This document shows, piece after piece, positions 27,424-37,473 of a stretch of DNA of 64,000 bases (position 1 is its first letter; every line of letters begins with the position of its first letter). The DNA is taken from NCBI GenBank assembly GCA_963810485.1, contig CAWENQ010000007.1, forward strand, positions 372,001 through 436,000. Direction: 5' to 3'. Made by a program: the position numbers and the translations under genes. The notes under the pieces are model-generated. The model was given only the letters and a program-made list of their open reading frames with translations, made no database searches and had not been told where the DNA came from. The DNA comes from DATKFM01 sp963810485 (GTDB lineage: Bacteria; Pseudomonadota; Alphaproteobacteria; Dongiales; Dongiaceae).

Positions 27424-28171
27424 ATGAAACCTGTCGCCAACAACGCCCAGCGGCCGTCCGGCCGCGCCGTCGATGCCCTGCGCGCGGTGGCGCTGCTGCC
27501 CAACGTCAACAAATATGCCGAGGGCTCCTGCCTGGCGCAGTTCGGCGACACCCATGTGCTGTGCACCGCCAGCATTGACGATAGGGTGCCGCCCTTCCTG
27601 CGCAACACCGGGCGCGGCTGGGTCACCGCCGAGTATGGCATGCTGCCGCGCTCCACCGAGAGCCGCACCGACCGCGAGGCCGCCAAGGGCCGCCAGGGCG
27701 GCCGCACCCATGAGATCCAGCGGCTGATCGGCCGCAGCCTGCGGGCGGTGACCGACCTCGGCGGGATTCGGCGAACGACAGATCAAGGTGGATTGCGATG
27801 TGATCCAGGCCGACGGCGGCACGCGCACGGCGGCCATCACCGGCGGCTTCGTGGCGCTGCATCTGGCGTTCCAGCATCTGAAGAGGGTCGGCGCGGTGAC
27901 CCGGGTGCCGCTGACCGACCATGTGGCCGCGATCTCCTGCGGCGTGGTGGGCGGCCGCGCGGTGCTGGATCTGGACTACGCCGAGGACAGCAATGCCGAT
28001 GCCGACGCCAATTTCGTGCTGACCGGCAGCGGCGGCATCATCGAGATCCAGGGCACCGCCGAGAAGGCGCCGTTCAGCGAGGAGCTGTTCGCCACCATGC
28101 TGAGCCTGGCGCGCAAGGGCATCGGCGAGCTGATCCAGCAGCAGAAGCTCGCCACGGAAAAGGCATCGTGA
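27424..28171 (+). CDS. rph: Ribonuclease PH (frameshifted)
   Basis: 3'-5' phosphorolytic exoribonuclease that trims tRNA 3' ends. It begins MKPVANNAQRPSGRAVDALR and contains the family sequences GWVTAEYGMLPRST and EIQRLIGRSLRAV. At about 27766 an extra G (ggcgGGattc) shifts the frame; the second part resumes as ERQIKVDCDVIQADGGTRTA and runs to the TGA at 28171. The restored length is 248 residues, close to normal. The ATG at 27424 has GAGG upstream. The stop overlaps the GTG start of rdgB (GTGA). Confidence 0.9.
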
Positions 28172-28784
28172 CGGCGCCGCGGAAATTCACCGGCAGCACG
28201 CTGGTGATCGCCAGCCACAACAAGGGCAAGGTCGGCGAGATCCACGACCTGCTGCGTCCGCTCGGCATCGAGGTGGTGTCGGCGGCGGAGCTCGACCTCG
28301 CGGAGCCGGAGGAGACCGGCGCCACCTTCATCGCCAATGCCGAGTTGAAAGCGCGCGCGGCCGCCGGCGCGGCAAAGCTGCCCTGCCTGGCCGACGATTC
28401 CGGCTTGGCGGTCGATGCCCTCAACGGCGACCCCGGGATCTATTCGGCCCGCTGGGCCGGACCGAAGCGCGATTTCCGCCTGGCGATGGAGCGAAGTGGA
28501 GAAGAAGCTGCGAGCCAACGGCGACAGAGAACGCCGCGCCCACTTCGTCTGCCGTGCTCAGTCTTTGCTGGCCCGACGGCCATTGCGAGAGCTTCGAGGG
28601 CAAGGTGTTCGGCCGCCTGACCTGGCCGCCCCGCGGCGATCGCGGTTTCGGCTATGATCCCGATCTTCATTCCCGACGGGCGCGACACCACATTCGGTGA
28701 AATGGATCCCCAGGAGAAGCACGCCATCAGCCACCGCGCCGAGGCCTTCCGGCAATTGCTCGCGGCCTGCTTCGCGGCAGATGA
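28168..28784 (+). CDS. rdgB: XTP/dITP pyrophosphatase RdgB/HAM1 (frameshifted)
   Basis: House-cleaning nucleotide pyrophosphatase that hydrolyses dITP, XTP and dITP-like triphosphates. It starts at a GTG overlapping the rph stop. It has the family motif VIASHNKGKVGEI at the N-terminus and LADDSGLAVDALNGDPGIYS. Three single extra bases (near 28494, 28552 and 28660) successively shift the frame; the later pieces read RRAHFVC, WPDGHCESFEGKVFGRL, GFGYDP and IFIPDGRDTTFGEMDPQEKH. After the third, the frame runs into hemW to a stop at 28956. A TGA at 28782-28784, overlapping the hemW ATG, is the more natural end and would need one further indel. Confidence 0.85.
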
Positions 28785-29954
28785 AACCGAAAGCAGCCGG
28801 GCGCGAGCCGGGTTTCGGGCTCTATGTGCACTGGCCCTTCTGCCGGTCGAAATGCCCCTATTGCGACTTCAACAGCCATGTGCGAGCGGCGGTGGATCAC
28901 GGCCGCTGGCGCGGGGCGCTGCTGCGGGAGCTGGAGCATTACGGCGCAGCGACTGAAGGTCGGCGCCTCACCAGCATCTTTTTCGGCGGCGGCACGCCGT
29001 CGCTGATGGAGCCGGAGACCGTGGGCGCCGTGATCGAGCAGGCGCGCCGCATCTGGCAGGCAGACTCCGAGATCGAGATCACGCTGGAAGCCAATCCGAC
29101 CTCGGTGGAAGCGGAGAAATTCGCCGCCTTCCGCGAGGCCGGCGTCAACCGGGTGTCGCTGGGCGTGCAGTCCCTGCGCGAGGCCGATCTGAAGTTCCTC
29201 GGCCGCCAGCACAGCGCCGGCGAGGCGCAGCAGGCGATCGAGCTGGCCCGCCGCTATTTCGACCGCTTCACCTTCGATCTCATCTATGCGCGGCCGGGGC
29301 AGACCGTTGCCGCCTGGCGCGAGGAGTTGCGGGAAGCGCTGGCGCTCGCCGGCAATCATCTCTCGGTCTATCAGCTGACCATCGAGCCGGAGACGGCCGT
29401 TCGCCTCGGCGGTGCGCCGCGGCGATTTCACCGTGCCGGATGAAGAGATGGCGGCGGCACTCTATGAGGCGACCCAGGAGGCGCTGGCCGAGGCCGGCCT
29501 GCCGGCCTACGAGATCTCCAACCACGCAAGGCCCGGCGAGGAGTCCCGCCACAATCTGACCTATTGGCGCTATGGCGACTATGCCGGCATCGGCCCCGGC
29601 GCCCATGGGCGGCTGACGCTGGAGGGCGTGAAATACGCGACGCGGCAGCACCGGGCGCCCGAAGCCTGGCTGGAGATGGTCGAGCAGAAAGGCCATGCGA
29701 CGCGGCAGCGGGATGTGGTGGATGCCGAGGCGCGGCGCGAGGAGATGCTGATGATGGGCCTGCGGCTCGCCGAGGGCATCGACGCCAATCGCTTCGCATC
29801 GGAAACCGGCGAGACGCTGCTGTCAGCTCTCGACCCGCCGCGGCTGAAAGCGCTGATCGAGGGCGGCTTTGTCGAGTTGGATGAGTCGGGCCTGCGGGCC
29901 ACCGCAGCCGGCCGGCAACGGCTCAACGCCGTGCTGGCGCAGCTGCTGGCCTAA
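28781..29954 (+). CDS. hemW: Heme chaperone HemW, radical-SAM family (frameshifted)
   Basis: HemN-related radical-SAM protein that carries heme; it is often misnamed coproporphyrinogen III oxidase. It starts at ATG 28781. The C-X3-C-X2-C cluster motif lies in HWPFCRSKCPYCDFNSHV (about residues 18-35), as in true HemW, and is followed by FFGGGTPSLM and a conserved RVSLGVQS. One extra G near 29399 shifts the frame; the second part resumes as RRGDFTVPDEEMAAALYE and includes YEISNHARPGEESRHNLTYW and GIGPGAHGR. The restored length is 390 residues. Its stop overlaps the convergent lipoprotein gene by 4 bases. Confidence 0.9.
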
Positions 29955-31183
29955 TAGATAAACCCGTCGAAGTTCGGCGGCGGCGGTTCGCGGATCTGCG
30001 GGCCGGCCGAGTTCACCTCGAGGATCGCCAGGCCGCGATCGACACCGCCATCGGGCTTCAGCCGGAACAGGCCGTCGACGCCATAGAAGCCGTTGGGATC
30101 AGTCAGTGCCGTGGCGCCGAAATCCGCGCCCGCCGAACCGGCGGCGAGCGCAGCCGACATCAACACCGCATCGTAAGCCAGATACGCCACCCGCGGCGGC
30201 GTGCTGCCATAGACGGATTGATATTTCATCGCGAAGTCGCTGATCTTCTGCGGATCGGGCGCCGGATACCAGGCGCCGGCCAGCAGCGGTTCGCCGGCGG
30301 CGCCGATGCTTTCCCAGGCCGTGGAGCCCAGCAGCCTGACCTGCAGGGGATCGATGCCGAAGGTGGGCAGGCTGCGGACGATGCCCAGCAGCCGCTGATC
30401 GCCTTCGGGAATCAGCAGGGCATCGATCTGCCCGCCGCCGGCAATGAACTGTCCCAGTTGGCCGACGGCGAAGGACGCGTCGAGGCTGGTGGGATCGTAA
30501 AACTCGACGCGCACCACTTCAGCGCCGGCAGCGGACGCCGCCTGCTTCAGGCTCGCGGCAACCAACTGGCCATAGGCGTTCTGCGGCAAGAGGGCGCCAA
30601 AGCGCTTGAGCCCCTGGCGGCTGCTATAGCCGACGATGCGCTCCACCTGCAGCCGCGGCAGGATGCCCATGACATAGGCGCCGTCGCCGGCCACGCTCTC
30701 GTCCGAGGAAAACGACACCAGATTGATGGCCTTGCTCTGCACCACCGGCCGCACCGCCTGGACATTTCGGCCGAACAGCGGCCCGAGCATGAAACGCGCG
30801 CCGTCGGCGAGCGCCGACTGGGCAGCCTGCGCCGCCGGTCCGGGCGCGCCGGCATCGTCGCGCACCTCCAGAGCAATGTTGCTGCCCTGGGCATCGAACA
30901 GGGCCAATTGGGCGCTGTTCAACATGGCCTGTCCGGTGGCGGCGAATTCACCTGTCAGCGGCAGGATCAGCCCGACCTTGATGCGCTCCCCTTCCGGGAT
31001 GGCCATGGGAATCGCGCCGCTATCGGTGGCTGGACCTTGTGTCCCCGTGTCGCCCGCCGGTACGTTGTTGTTGCCGCCGCAGCCGGCGAGCGCGCCCGCC
31101 AGGAGCGATGCGGCGATGACGGCCCGGGCGCGGGTCAGCCACGGTTTCGACAGGTCAGATGTCAGCTCCGCGATCGACGTCAT
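29951..31183 (-). CDS. LpoA/YraM-like penicillin-binding-protein activator lipoprotein
   Basis: 410-residue predicted lipoprotein. The signal sequence is VIAASLLAGALAGC with a good lipobox (LAGC, Cys at about residue 35), followed by a Gly/Asn/Thr-rich linker. The rest is a type I periplasmic-binding fold beginning IKVGLILPLTGEFAATGQAM. In the common yraM-yraL-yraN neighbourhood such proteins correspond to the C-terminal domain of LpoA, which activates PBP1A; this assignment rests on divergent rsmI (yraL) and yraN. An amino-acid ABC binding protein is the alternative. I chose the ATG at 31183 because GGAGGAAGGGG precedes it; an upstream TTG is less likely. Confidence 0.78.
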   Translation of the reverse strand: MTSIAELTSDLSKPWLTRARAVIAASLLAGALAGCGGNNNVPAGDTGTQGPATDSGAIPMAIPEGERIKVGLILPLTGEFAATGQAMLNSAQLALFDAQGSNIALEVRDDAGAPGPAAQAAQSALADGARFMLGPLFGRNVQAVRPVVQSKAINLVSFSSDESVAGDGAYVMGILPRLQVERIVGYSSRQGLKRFGALLPQNAYGQLVAASLKQAASAAGAEVVRVEFYDPTSLDASFAVGQLGQFIAGGGQIDALLIPEGDQRLLGIVRSLPTFGIDPLQVRLLGSTAWESIGAAGEPLLAGAWYPAPDPQKISDFAMKYQSVYGSTPPRVAYLAYDAVLMSAALAAGSAGADFGATALTDPNGFYGVDGLFRLKPDGGVDRGLAILEVNSAGPQIREPPPPNFDGFIY

Positions 31184-31287
31184 CGTCCCCTTCCTCCGCG
31201 CCAAGCAGTCCGGCGCGGGGAAAACCTACCCATCGCTCCGCGGGAAGTAAACCGCCTGGGACCCGCGATGGGGCGCCGGGGACCGGC

Positions 31288-32115
31288 ATGTTGGCAATTG
31301 TGGCAACGCCGATCGGCAATGCGGCTGATATTTCTCACAGAGCGGTGGAAACGTTAAAAAGCTGCGCCGTGATCGCCTGCGAGGATACGCGGGTCACCGG
31401 GCCGCTGATGGCGCGGCTGGGGATCGCGACGAAGCTGATTGCCTATCACGAGCATAATGCCGCCCGCATGCGCCCGGCAATTCTGGCGCGGCTGGCTGAT
31501 GGCGAGACCGTGGCGCTGGTGTCCGATGCCGGCACGCCGCTGGTGTCCGATCCCGGCTATAAGCTGGTACGCGAGGCCATCGCCGAGGGGATCAAGGTGA
31601 CGACGATCCCCGGTCCATCGGCGGTGCTGGCGGCCCTGGTGCTGTCGGGGCTGCCCAGCGACCGTTTCATGTTCGCCGGCTTCCTGCCGCCGAAGACCGT
31701 GGCGCGGCGGCGCGAGCTCGAGGCTCTGGCCGGCATCGGCGCGACCTTGATCTTCTTCGAATCCGCGAACCGGCTGGCAACTGCGTTAGCCGATATGGCC
31801 GAGACATTGGGCGAGCGCGAAGCGGCCGTGATGCGCGAACTCACCAAGATGTTCGAGGAGGTGCGCCGCGGCAGTCTGCGGGAGTTGGCCGATCACTATG
31901 CCGCGGCGGGCGCGCCGAAGGGCGAGGTGGTCATCGTCGTCGCTCCGCCGGGAGCCGCCGCGGCCCCCGATGACGCCGAGATCGACCGCCTGCTGGCGGC
32001 GGCGCTGAAGCAGGAAAGCCTGCGCGATGCAGTCGACGGGGTTACGGCGGCCACCGGTTTGCCACGGCGGGAGATCTATGCCCGGGCGCTCCGACTGACA
32101 AAGGACGGGGATTGA
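31288..32115 (+). CDS. rsmI: 16S rRNA (cytidine1402-2'-O)-methyltransferase RsmI
   Basis: SAM-dependent tetrapyrrole-methylase-fold enzyme that modifies C1402 in the ribosomal P site. About 275 residues, normal. It shows LAIVATPIGNAADIS at the N-terminus, CEDTRVTGPL, LVSDAGTPLVSDPGYKLV and IPGPSAVLAALVLSGLPSD, all RsmI signatures. The ATG at 31288 is the start that aligns with the family. It is divergent from the lipoprotein gene and overlaps yraN by one base (TGATG). Confidence 0.95.
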   Translation: MLAIVATPIGNAADISHRAVETLKSCAVIACEDTRVTGPLMARLGIATKLIAYHEHNAARMRPAILARLADGETVALVSDAGTPLVSDPGYKLVREAIAEGIKVTTIPGPSAVLAALVLSGLPSDRFMFAGFLPPKTVARRRELEALAGIGATLIFFESANRLATALADMAETLGEREAAVMRELTKMFEEVRRGSLRELADHYAAAGAPKGEVVIVVAPPGAAAAPDDAEIDRLLAAALKQESLRDAVDGVTAATGLPRREIYARALRLTKDGD

Positions 32116-32507
32116 TGGCGTCACAAGCGTCATCGCGCGAGCGCCATCGCGAGCGCCGGCAGCGTGCCTATCGCCGCGGCCGGCGCGGCGAGTTCTGGGC
32201 CATGCTGCTGCTGCGGCTGAAGGGCTATCGCATCCTGGCGCGGGATTTCCGCGTGCCCATGGGCGAGGTCGACCTGATCGCTTGGCGGCGCGGTGTGCTC
32301 GCCTTCGTCGAGGTGAAATCCCGCAACTCCGCCGATCATGCCATCGAAGCGGTGACGCCCTATCAGAGTCAGCGGATCGCCCGCGCCGCCGCGGCGTTCG
32401 TCGGCCGGCATCCGCGCTATCAAACCGATGCGCTGCGATTCGATGTGATCGTGGTGGCGAAACGCCGCTGGCCGCAACACCTGATCAATGCCTGGTCGGC
32501 GTCATAG
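32115..32507 (+). CDS. YraN family (UPF0102) endonuclease-fold protein
   Basis: 130-residue member of UPF0102, a small restriction-endonuclease-like fold of uncertain function. It has a basic N-terminus, then GRRGEFWAMLLLRLKGYRIL, then GEVDLIAWRRGVLAFVEVKS, which contains the E-V-D-L and F-V-E-V-K residues of the PD-(D/E)XK core. The start codon overlaps the rsmI stop, so the two are translationally coupled, as in many proteobacteria. Confidence 0.9.
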   Translation: MASQASSRERHRERRQRAYRRGRRGEFWAMLLLRLKGYRILARDFRVPMGEVDLIAWRRGVLAFVEVKSRNSADHAIEAVTPYQSQRIARAAAAFVGRHPRYQTDALRFDVIVVAKRRWPQHLINAWSAS

Positions 32508-32621
32508 GGGACTGCATAGATTTTACGCTAAGGCGATCTTCTGCGGCTGGGCTTGCGCACGAAATTGCCGCCGCAAGGATTGAGTCTTGCAGTGGCGCAC
32601 GGACGGCGCGAAGATCGAGTC

Positions 32622-33464
32622 ATGGATAGCCGGGAGACGATGGAATTCCTGCGCGGCATCGGCGCCGCCGACGATGAGGACGTCGACCTCGCGGCCGGTG
32701 CGCTGGCGCTGGCAAAGTTGTCGCGGCCGGATACCGATCCCGAACCCTATCGCACTCACCTGGCGGCGCTGGTGAAGGATGTCGGCATCGCCGCCGCCGC
32801 CACATCGGAGCCGCGCAATCCGGGTATCGCCGGACGGATCGCCGCTTTGACCGCCGTGATCGTCGATCGCCACGGCTATCGCGGCGACCGTGAAACCTAC
32901 GACGATCTCAAGAACGCCAACCTGATGAGCGTGATCGACCGCCGCCGCGGCATGCCCATCGCCATGAGCATCCTCTTCATTCATGCGGCACGCGCCCAGG
33001 GCTGGTCGATCGACGGCATCAATTTCCCCGGCCATTTCCTGCTGCGGCTGCGCCATGGCGGCGAAGCGGCGATCATCGACGCCTTCAGCGAAGGGCAGAT
33101 CCGTACCGCCGCCGATCTGCGCACCCTGATCAAGGCGGTGCGCGGCCCGGAGGCCGAACTGGCGCCCGGCGATTGCCAGCCCGCCGGCAACAAGCAGATC
33201 CTGCTGCGGCTGGAGAACAACATCAAACTGCGGCTCCTGCGCCATGAGCGCTTCGGCCCGGCGGCGGAGGTGGTGGACCGCATGCTGCTGGTGGCGCCGC
33301 AGGATGCCGAGCTGTGGCAGGAGTATGGCGTGCTCCATGCGCGCATCGGCAATATGCGCACCGCGCTTACCGCGCTTGAGAAATCGATCGCGCTGCAGCA
33401 GCGCCATGAGCGCCGCGGTGCCGCGCAACAGCTTCTGGCGCAACTGCGCTCGCAGATGAATTGA
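32622..33464 (+). CDS. SirB1-family transglutaminase-like/TPR protein
   Basis: 280-residue protein. The central part has NLMSVIDRRRGMPIAMSILF and INFPGHFLLRL, typical of the Transglut_core2 (SirB1) domain. The usual catalytic Cys is not evident, so enzymatic activity is doubtful. The C-terminal 100 residues form TPR-like helices (NKQILLRLENNIKLRLLRHE and EYGVLHARIGNMRTALTALE). The ATG at 32622 starts the conserved part. It lies between yraN and gshB on the same strand. Confidence 0.82.
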   Translation: MDSRETMEFLRGIGAADDEDVDLAAGALALAKLSRPDTDPEPYRTHLAALVKDVGIAAAATSEPRNPGIAGRIAALTAVIVDRHGYRGDRETYDDLKNANLMSVIDRRRGMPIAMSILFIHAARAQGWSIDGINFPGHFLLRLRHGGEAAIIDAFSEGQIRTAADLRTLIKAVRGPEAELAPGDCQPAGNKQILLRLENNIKLRLLRHERFGPAAEVVDRMLLVAPQDAELWQEYGVLHARIGNMRTALTALEKSIALQQRHERRGAAQQLLAQLRSQMN

Positions 33465-33545
33465 CCGCTGCCGCCGGTTCCGCGTAGCGTAGCCGGTCCC
33501 CGCGATACATTCCCGTCCGACCACAGCGCCAAGAAAAGCCCCGCC

Positions 33546-34509
33546 ATGAGCCTTGCCGTCGCCATCCAGATGGATCCCATCGAGATCGATCAATATCGAC
33601 GCCGACAGCACTTTCGTGCTGGCGTTGGAGGCGCAGCGCCGCGGCCATGGCCTGTTCCATTATCTGCCGCGGCACCTGGCCTTCCGCGACGGGCGGTTGC
33701 TGGCGCGGGCGCGGCCGCTGCAGGTGCGGCGCGAACTTGGCAATCACGCAACGCTGGGCAAGCCGGAGACGCTGGATCTGGCGACGGTCGATGTCATCCT
33801 GATGCGCCAGGACCCGCCCTTCGACATGTCCTATATCACCGCCACCCATCTGCTGGAGCATGTGCATCCCCACACGCTCGTGGTGAACGATCCCGTGCAT
33901 GTGCGCAATGCGCCGGAGAAACTGTTCGTCACCCATTTCGACGGGCTGATGCCGCCGACGCTGATCACCTCGGATCGGGACGAGATCCTCGCCTTCCGCC
34001 GGGAGCATCGGGACATCATCGTCAAGCCGCTGTTCGGCAATGGCGGCGCCGGCGTGTTCCATATCACCGAGGGCGACGAGAACCTGAACGCGCTGCTGGA
34101 AGTGTTCACCCAGCTCTATCGCGAACCTGTCATCGTGCAGCGCTACATTCCGGAAGTGCGCGCGGGCGACAAGCGGATCATCCTGACCGACGGCGTGGCC
34201 GTGGGCGCTGTGTCGCGGGTGCCCGCCGCCGGCGAGGCGCGCTCCAACCTGCATGTGGGCGGCAAGGCGGTGAAGGCGACGCTGACGACGCGGGAGCGGG
34301 AAATCTGCGCCGCCATCGGCCCGGCGCTGCGGGACCGCGGCCTGATCTTCGTCGGCATCGATGTCATCGGCGACTATCTGACTGAGATCAACGTCACCTC
34401 GCCGACCGGCCTGCAGGAGATCAATCGGCTGGATGGCGTGATGCTCGAGAAGGGCCTGTGGGACGCGATCGAGGCCCGGGCCGGCAGCCGCGAACGGCGG
34501 CCGGTGTGA
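33546..34509 (+). CDS. gshB: Glutathione synthetase (frameshifted near start)
   Basis: ATP-grasp ligase joining gamma-glutamylcysteine and glycine. It begins MSLAVAIQMDPIE; an extra A near 33585 shifts the frame, and the conserved sequence resumes as SINIDADSTFVLALEAQRRG. Downstream are DVILMRQDPPFDMSYITATH, VKPLFGNGGAGVFHI, VQRYIPEVRAGDKRIILTDG and EINVTSPTGLQEINRLDG, which are clear GshB signatures including the ATP/Mg site. The restored length is 320 residues, normal. Only this indel separates it from an intact gene. Confidence 0.93.
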
Positions 34510-34516
34510 ATTCTCC

Positions 34517-36535
34517 CTACGTCAGGGACTCCAGCGCGCCGATTTGCCGGAACGCTTCGGGTGCGTCGGTTTCAAAGTCGCGCCAGCGGCCGATTGAGCT
34601 CGTATAGACCGGCTGGCGCACCTGGCGGATGCTGGCGGTGCGAACGACCCGCTGGGTCTTGTGAAACTCCAGGCAAGCGTCCTGCCAATCGAGGCCGCAA
34701 AAATCCACCAGCTGGCGCGATGAGGCTTCGAATTCGGCGACGGCGGTTTCATATTGCCGCTCCAGCATCGGCACCGGCAGCACCCGCCGCCAATGCTCCA
34801 TGATCCGCTGATACTGGGCGTAGTAGTGGGAGAAGTCGTCCAGATCCAGGCTCCAGACCAGGGGGTAGAGAAACTTGGTGGTGTAGCAGGACAGCGCGAT
34901 ATCCCGGGGATCGCGCCGGCAATGGATGATCTTGGCGTGCGGGAACATCGCCGCGATCAGTCCGAGGTTCTCGAAATTCGCCGGCAGTTTATCGATGACC
35001 CGCTTCGCATCGGGCGCCATCGACCTGAGCGCACCGATGTAACGGGCCGCCTCCTTATGCAGCGCTTGATGATCGATCCGCAGCGGGCCTTTGGATTCCG
35101 AGCCGCGGCCGCGGTAATTGGCGGGATCCAGGCGCGAGGCGGCGATGGAGATATCCATCAGCTCGTCGGCGCCATGGACATCGCTGTGGCTGGCAAGGAT
35201 CTGTTCGCATAGGGTCGTGCCCGAGCGGGGCATGCCCACGATGAAGACCGGCAGATTCGAACTGCTGGCGCCCTCGCGGTGGGCATTGAAGAAATCGGCA
35301 TCGTAGGTCCGGATGATCGCATCGACGCGTTTCTCCCGCGCCTGCCGGTCATACGTGATGCCACGTTTCTCGTAGCCCTGGCGCCGCCAGAGATTTCCGG
35401 TCTTGTAGGCTTCGAAGGCGCGGCGGAATTCCTTGCGCTGCGCATAGACACCGCCGAGCGACATTTGCAGCGCCGCGCGGTTGTCATTGATTTCCGTTCC
35501 CTCGGCGAGGACCCGTTCGGCCTTCTGCACCAGCTCCTCGGCAGCGCTCTTGCCTTGTCGCTTCAACATGCCGGCCAGGGCCGCCGGCGTATCCTGACGG
35601 ATCGCATTCGCCTGCTCGAGGTAAGCCGCGGCATTCTCGAAATCGCCGTCGCGCTCGGCGATAGCCGCCAAGGCAATCAGCGCAGGAAAGCGCTTGGGCG
35701 GCGCGGATTCGCCGGCAATCTCCGTATAGAGCGCCTTCGCCTCGCGGCTGTCGCCGAATTGCGAAAGCGCATTCGCAAGATCCAGTTTGATCTGCGGATT
35801 GCCGGGTGCAGCGGCCAGCGCCTGTCGCAGGCAATCGAGGGCGAGGTCCCGCTCGCCGAGATCCGCATAGATCGCGCCCAGATTCGTCAGCGCCGCCGGA
35901 TGCCCGGGATTGACCGCCAGCACATCCTGCAGGCCGGCGATCGCCGCTTTTGAATTGATCGGCCGGCGCGCGACGGCAAGGTTGATGGCGATCTCCGTGC
36001 TTTTCGGCCGCAGCTGGGCCGCTGTCATCAGATGGCCTTCGGCCTTGCGCCACTGCTCCATATCGATCAGCAGCGTCCCCAGATTATTGTGCGCCTCCGC
36101 GAAGTTCGGCTTAATCGCGACGGCGCGCTCCAGATGAGTCACCGCTTCGTCCTTCCGGCCCTGCATCCGCCGGATGTTGCCGAGATGCACGTGGGGGTCG
36201 GGATACTGGGGCGACAGCGACGCCGCCTTGGTGAAGGCTTCGACAGCCCAATCGACGGCCCGGGTCATGCCGTAGGCGATGCCCAGCGTGTTGTGATAGA
36301 GCGCCGAGTTCGGTTTCAGGGCGATGGCCTGGCGGACCAAAGCAATCGACTCGTCCGCTTTGCCGCTTTGCTGTTTCAGGGCGCCCAGCAGATGCAGCGC
36401 GTCGGCATTGCCGGAATCCTGCGCCAGGATATCGCGATAGGCGCGCTCGGCCTCGGCCAGATTGCCGGCGCGATGCAGCGCGATGGCCGCGGCGAGGCGG
36501 TCCTGCATCGGGTTGGTGGCGGCGTCTGCGCTCAT
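34517..36535 (-). CDS. TPR-sulfotransferase fusion protein
   Basis: 672-residue protein. Residues about 10-400 are tandem TPR repeats (for example AERAYRDILAQDSGNADALH and SALYHNTLGIAYGM). The C-terminal 270 residues are a PAPS-dependent sulfotransferase domain with the 5'-phosphosulfate loop FIVGMPRSGTTLCEQILASH and the 3'-phosphate motif KIIHCRRDPRDIALSCY. The acceptor is unknown; similar bacterial fusions are thought to sulfate surface glycans, lipids or proteins. It ends 8 bases from the convergent gshB stop and lies 15 bases after the DMT gene, with which it may share an operon. Confidence 0.88.
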   Translation of the reverse strand: MSADAATNPMQDRLAAAIALHRAGNLAEAERAYRDILAQDSGNADALHLLGALKQQSGKADESIALVRQAIALKPNSALYHNTLGIAYGMTRAVDWAVEAFTKAASLSPQYPDPHVHLGNIRRMQGRKDEAVTHLERAVAIKPNFAEAHNNLGTLLIDMEQWRKAEGHLMTAAQLRPKSTEIAINLAVARRPINSKAAIAGLQDVLAVNPGHPAALTNLGAIYADLGERDLALDCLRQALAAAPGNPQIKLDLANALSQFGDSREAKALYTEIAGESAPPKRFPALIALAAIAERDGDFENAAAYLEQANAIRQDTPAALAGMLKRQGKSAAEELVQKAERVLAEGTEINDNRAALQMSLGGVYAQRKEFRRAFEAYKTGNLWRRQGYEKRGITYDRQAREKRVDAIIRTYDADFFNAHREGASSSNLPVFIVGMPRSGTTLCEQILASHSDVHGADELMDISIAASRLDPANYRGRGSESKGPLRIDHQALHKEAARYIGALRSMAPDAKRVIDKLPANFENLGLIAAMFPHAKIIHCRRDPRDIALSCYTTKFLYPLVWSLDLDDFSHYYAQYQRIMEHWRRVLPVPMLERQYETAVAEFEASSRQLVDFCGLDWQDACLEFHKTQRVVRTASIRQVRQPVYTSSIGRWRDFETDAPEAFRQIGALESLT

Positions 36536-36549
36536 GATTACGGCCTGAT

Positions 36550-37473
36550 CTAGTCGCTTCGGGCGGCCCGTTCAATGGCGACGGCGCGGCGGCCGCGCAC
36601 GGTTTCCCGGTGCAGGATATAGAGGCCGCTGCCGATGACAACGGCCGAGCCGACCAGGACATAGGCATCCGGCACTTCGCGCCAGACGAGAAATCCGATG
36701 GTGCCGGCGAAAACCAGCGCCAGATATTCGAACGGCGCCACGATCGAGGCCGGCGCCATGCGGAACGCCTGGGTCATCGCCATCTGGGCCACACCGCCGA
36801 TCAGCCCGATGCCCGCCAGCAGGCAGAAGCCACCGAGATCCGGCGTCTGCCATTGGAACGGCAGCGTGAGCGCGCCGGCGGCGGTGGCGAACAGGGTGAA
36901 GTAGAACACCGTCGTCGCCGCCGGTTCGGTGGCGCTGAGCCAGCGGACGGAGATCATCGCCAGGGCATAGAACACCGCCCCGCCGAGCGCAAACAAGGCG
37001 GCGGGATTGAACAGGCCGGCGCCCGGCCGCGTCATGATCAGCACGCCGATGAAGCCGGCGATGACCGCCGACCAGCGGCGCAGGCCGACCTTTTCGCCCA
37101 GCAGCGGCACTGATAGCGCGGTGAGAAAGATCGGGCCTGACAGCGTCAGCGCCACCGCTTCGCCCAGCGGCAGCAGCTTGAACGCTGTGAACACCAGCCC
37201 CATGGCGGTGACGCCGACGATGCCGCGCAGGATGTGATCGCGCGGCCGGCGCGTGCGCAGCGCCGACAGGCCGCCCGCCTGGCGCAGGAAATAGAACACG
37301 GGCACGAAGGCGAACAGGTTGCGGAAGAAGATGATCTGCCCGGTCGGGTAATCCTCGGACGCGTATTTGATGAGAGCATCCATGCAGGAAAACAGCACCA
37401 CCGCCACCAGCATGTAGTAGATGCCGTGCAGAGTTCGTGATGCCAGTGATGTCGAGGGAGATGCAGCTGTCAT
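36550..37473 (-). CDS. DMT-superfamily (EamA) transporter
   Basis: 307-residue membrane protein with two EamA halves and about ten hydrophobic segments, starting YYMLVAVVLFSCMDALIKY and ending before a basic C-terminus. SGPIFLTALSVPLLGEKVG is the typical central loop. The substrate is unknown. I chose ATG 37473 (MTAASPSTS); an in-frame start at 37566 would add 31 residues of unlikely composition. It is divergent from the C45 gene. Confidence 0.85.
   Translation of the reverse strand: MTAASPSTSLASRTLHGIYYMLVAVVLFSCMDALIKYASEDYPTGQIIFFRNLFAFVPVFYFLRQAGGLSALRTRRPRDHILRGIVGVTAMGLVFTAFKLLPLGEAVALTLSGPIFLTALSVPLLGEKVGLRRWSAVIAGFIGVLIMTRPGAGLFNPAALFALGGAVFYALAMISVRWLSATEPAATTVFYFTLFATAAGALTLPFQWQTPDLGGFCLLAGIGLIGGVAQMAMTQAFRMAPASIVAPFEYLALVFAGTIGFLVWREVPDAYVLVGSAVVIGSGLYILHRETVRGRRAVAIERAARSD

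Noticed and set aside
27424..28620. A single 398-codon protein running from rph into rdgB
   Set aside because: It arises only because the rph frameshift opens a frame leading into rdgB; the middle part is not RNase PH-like, while the correct frame continues separately to 28171.
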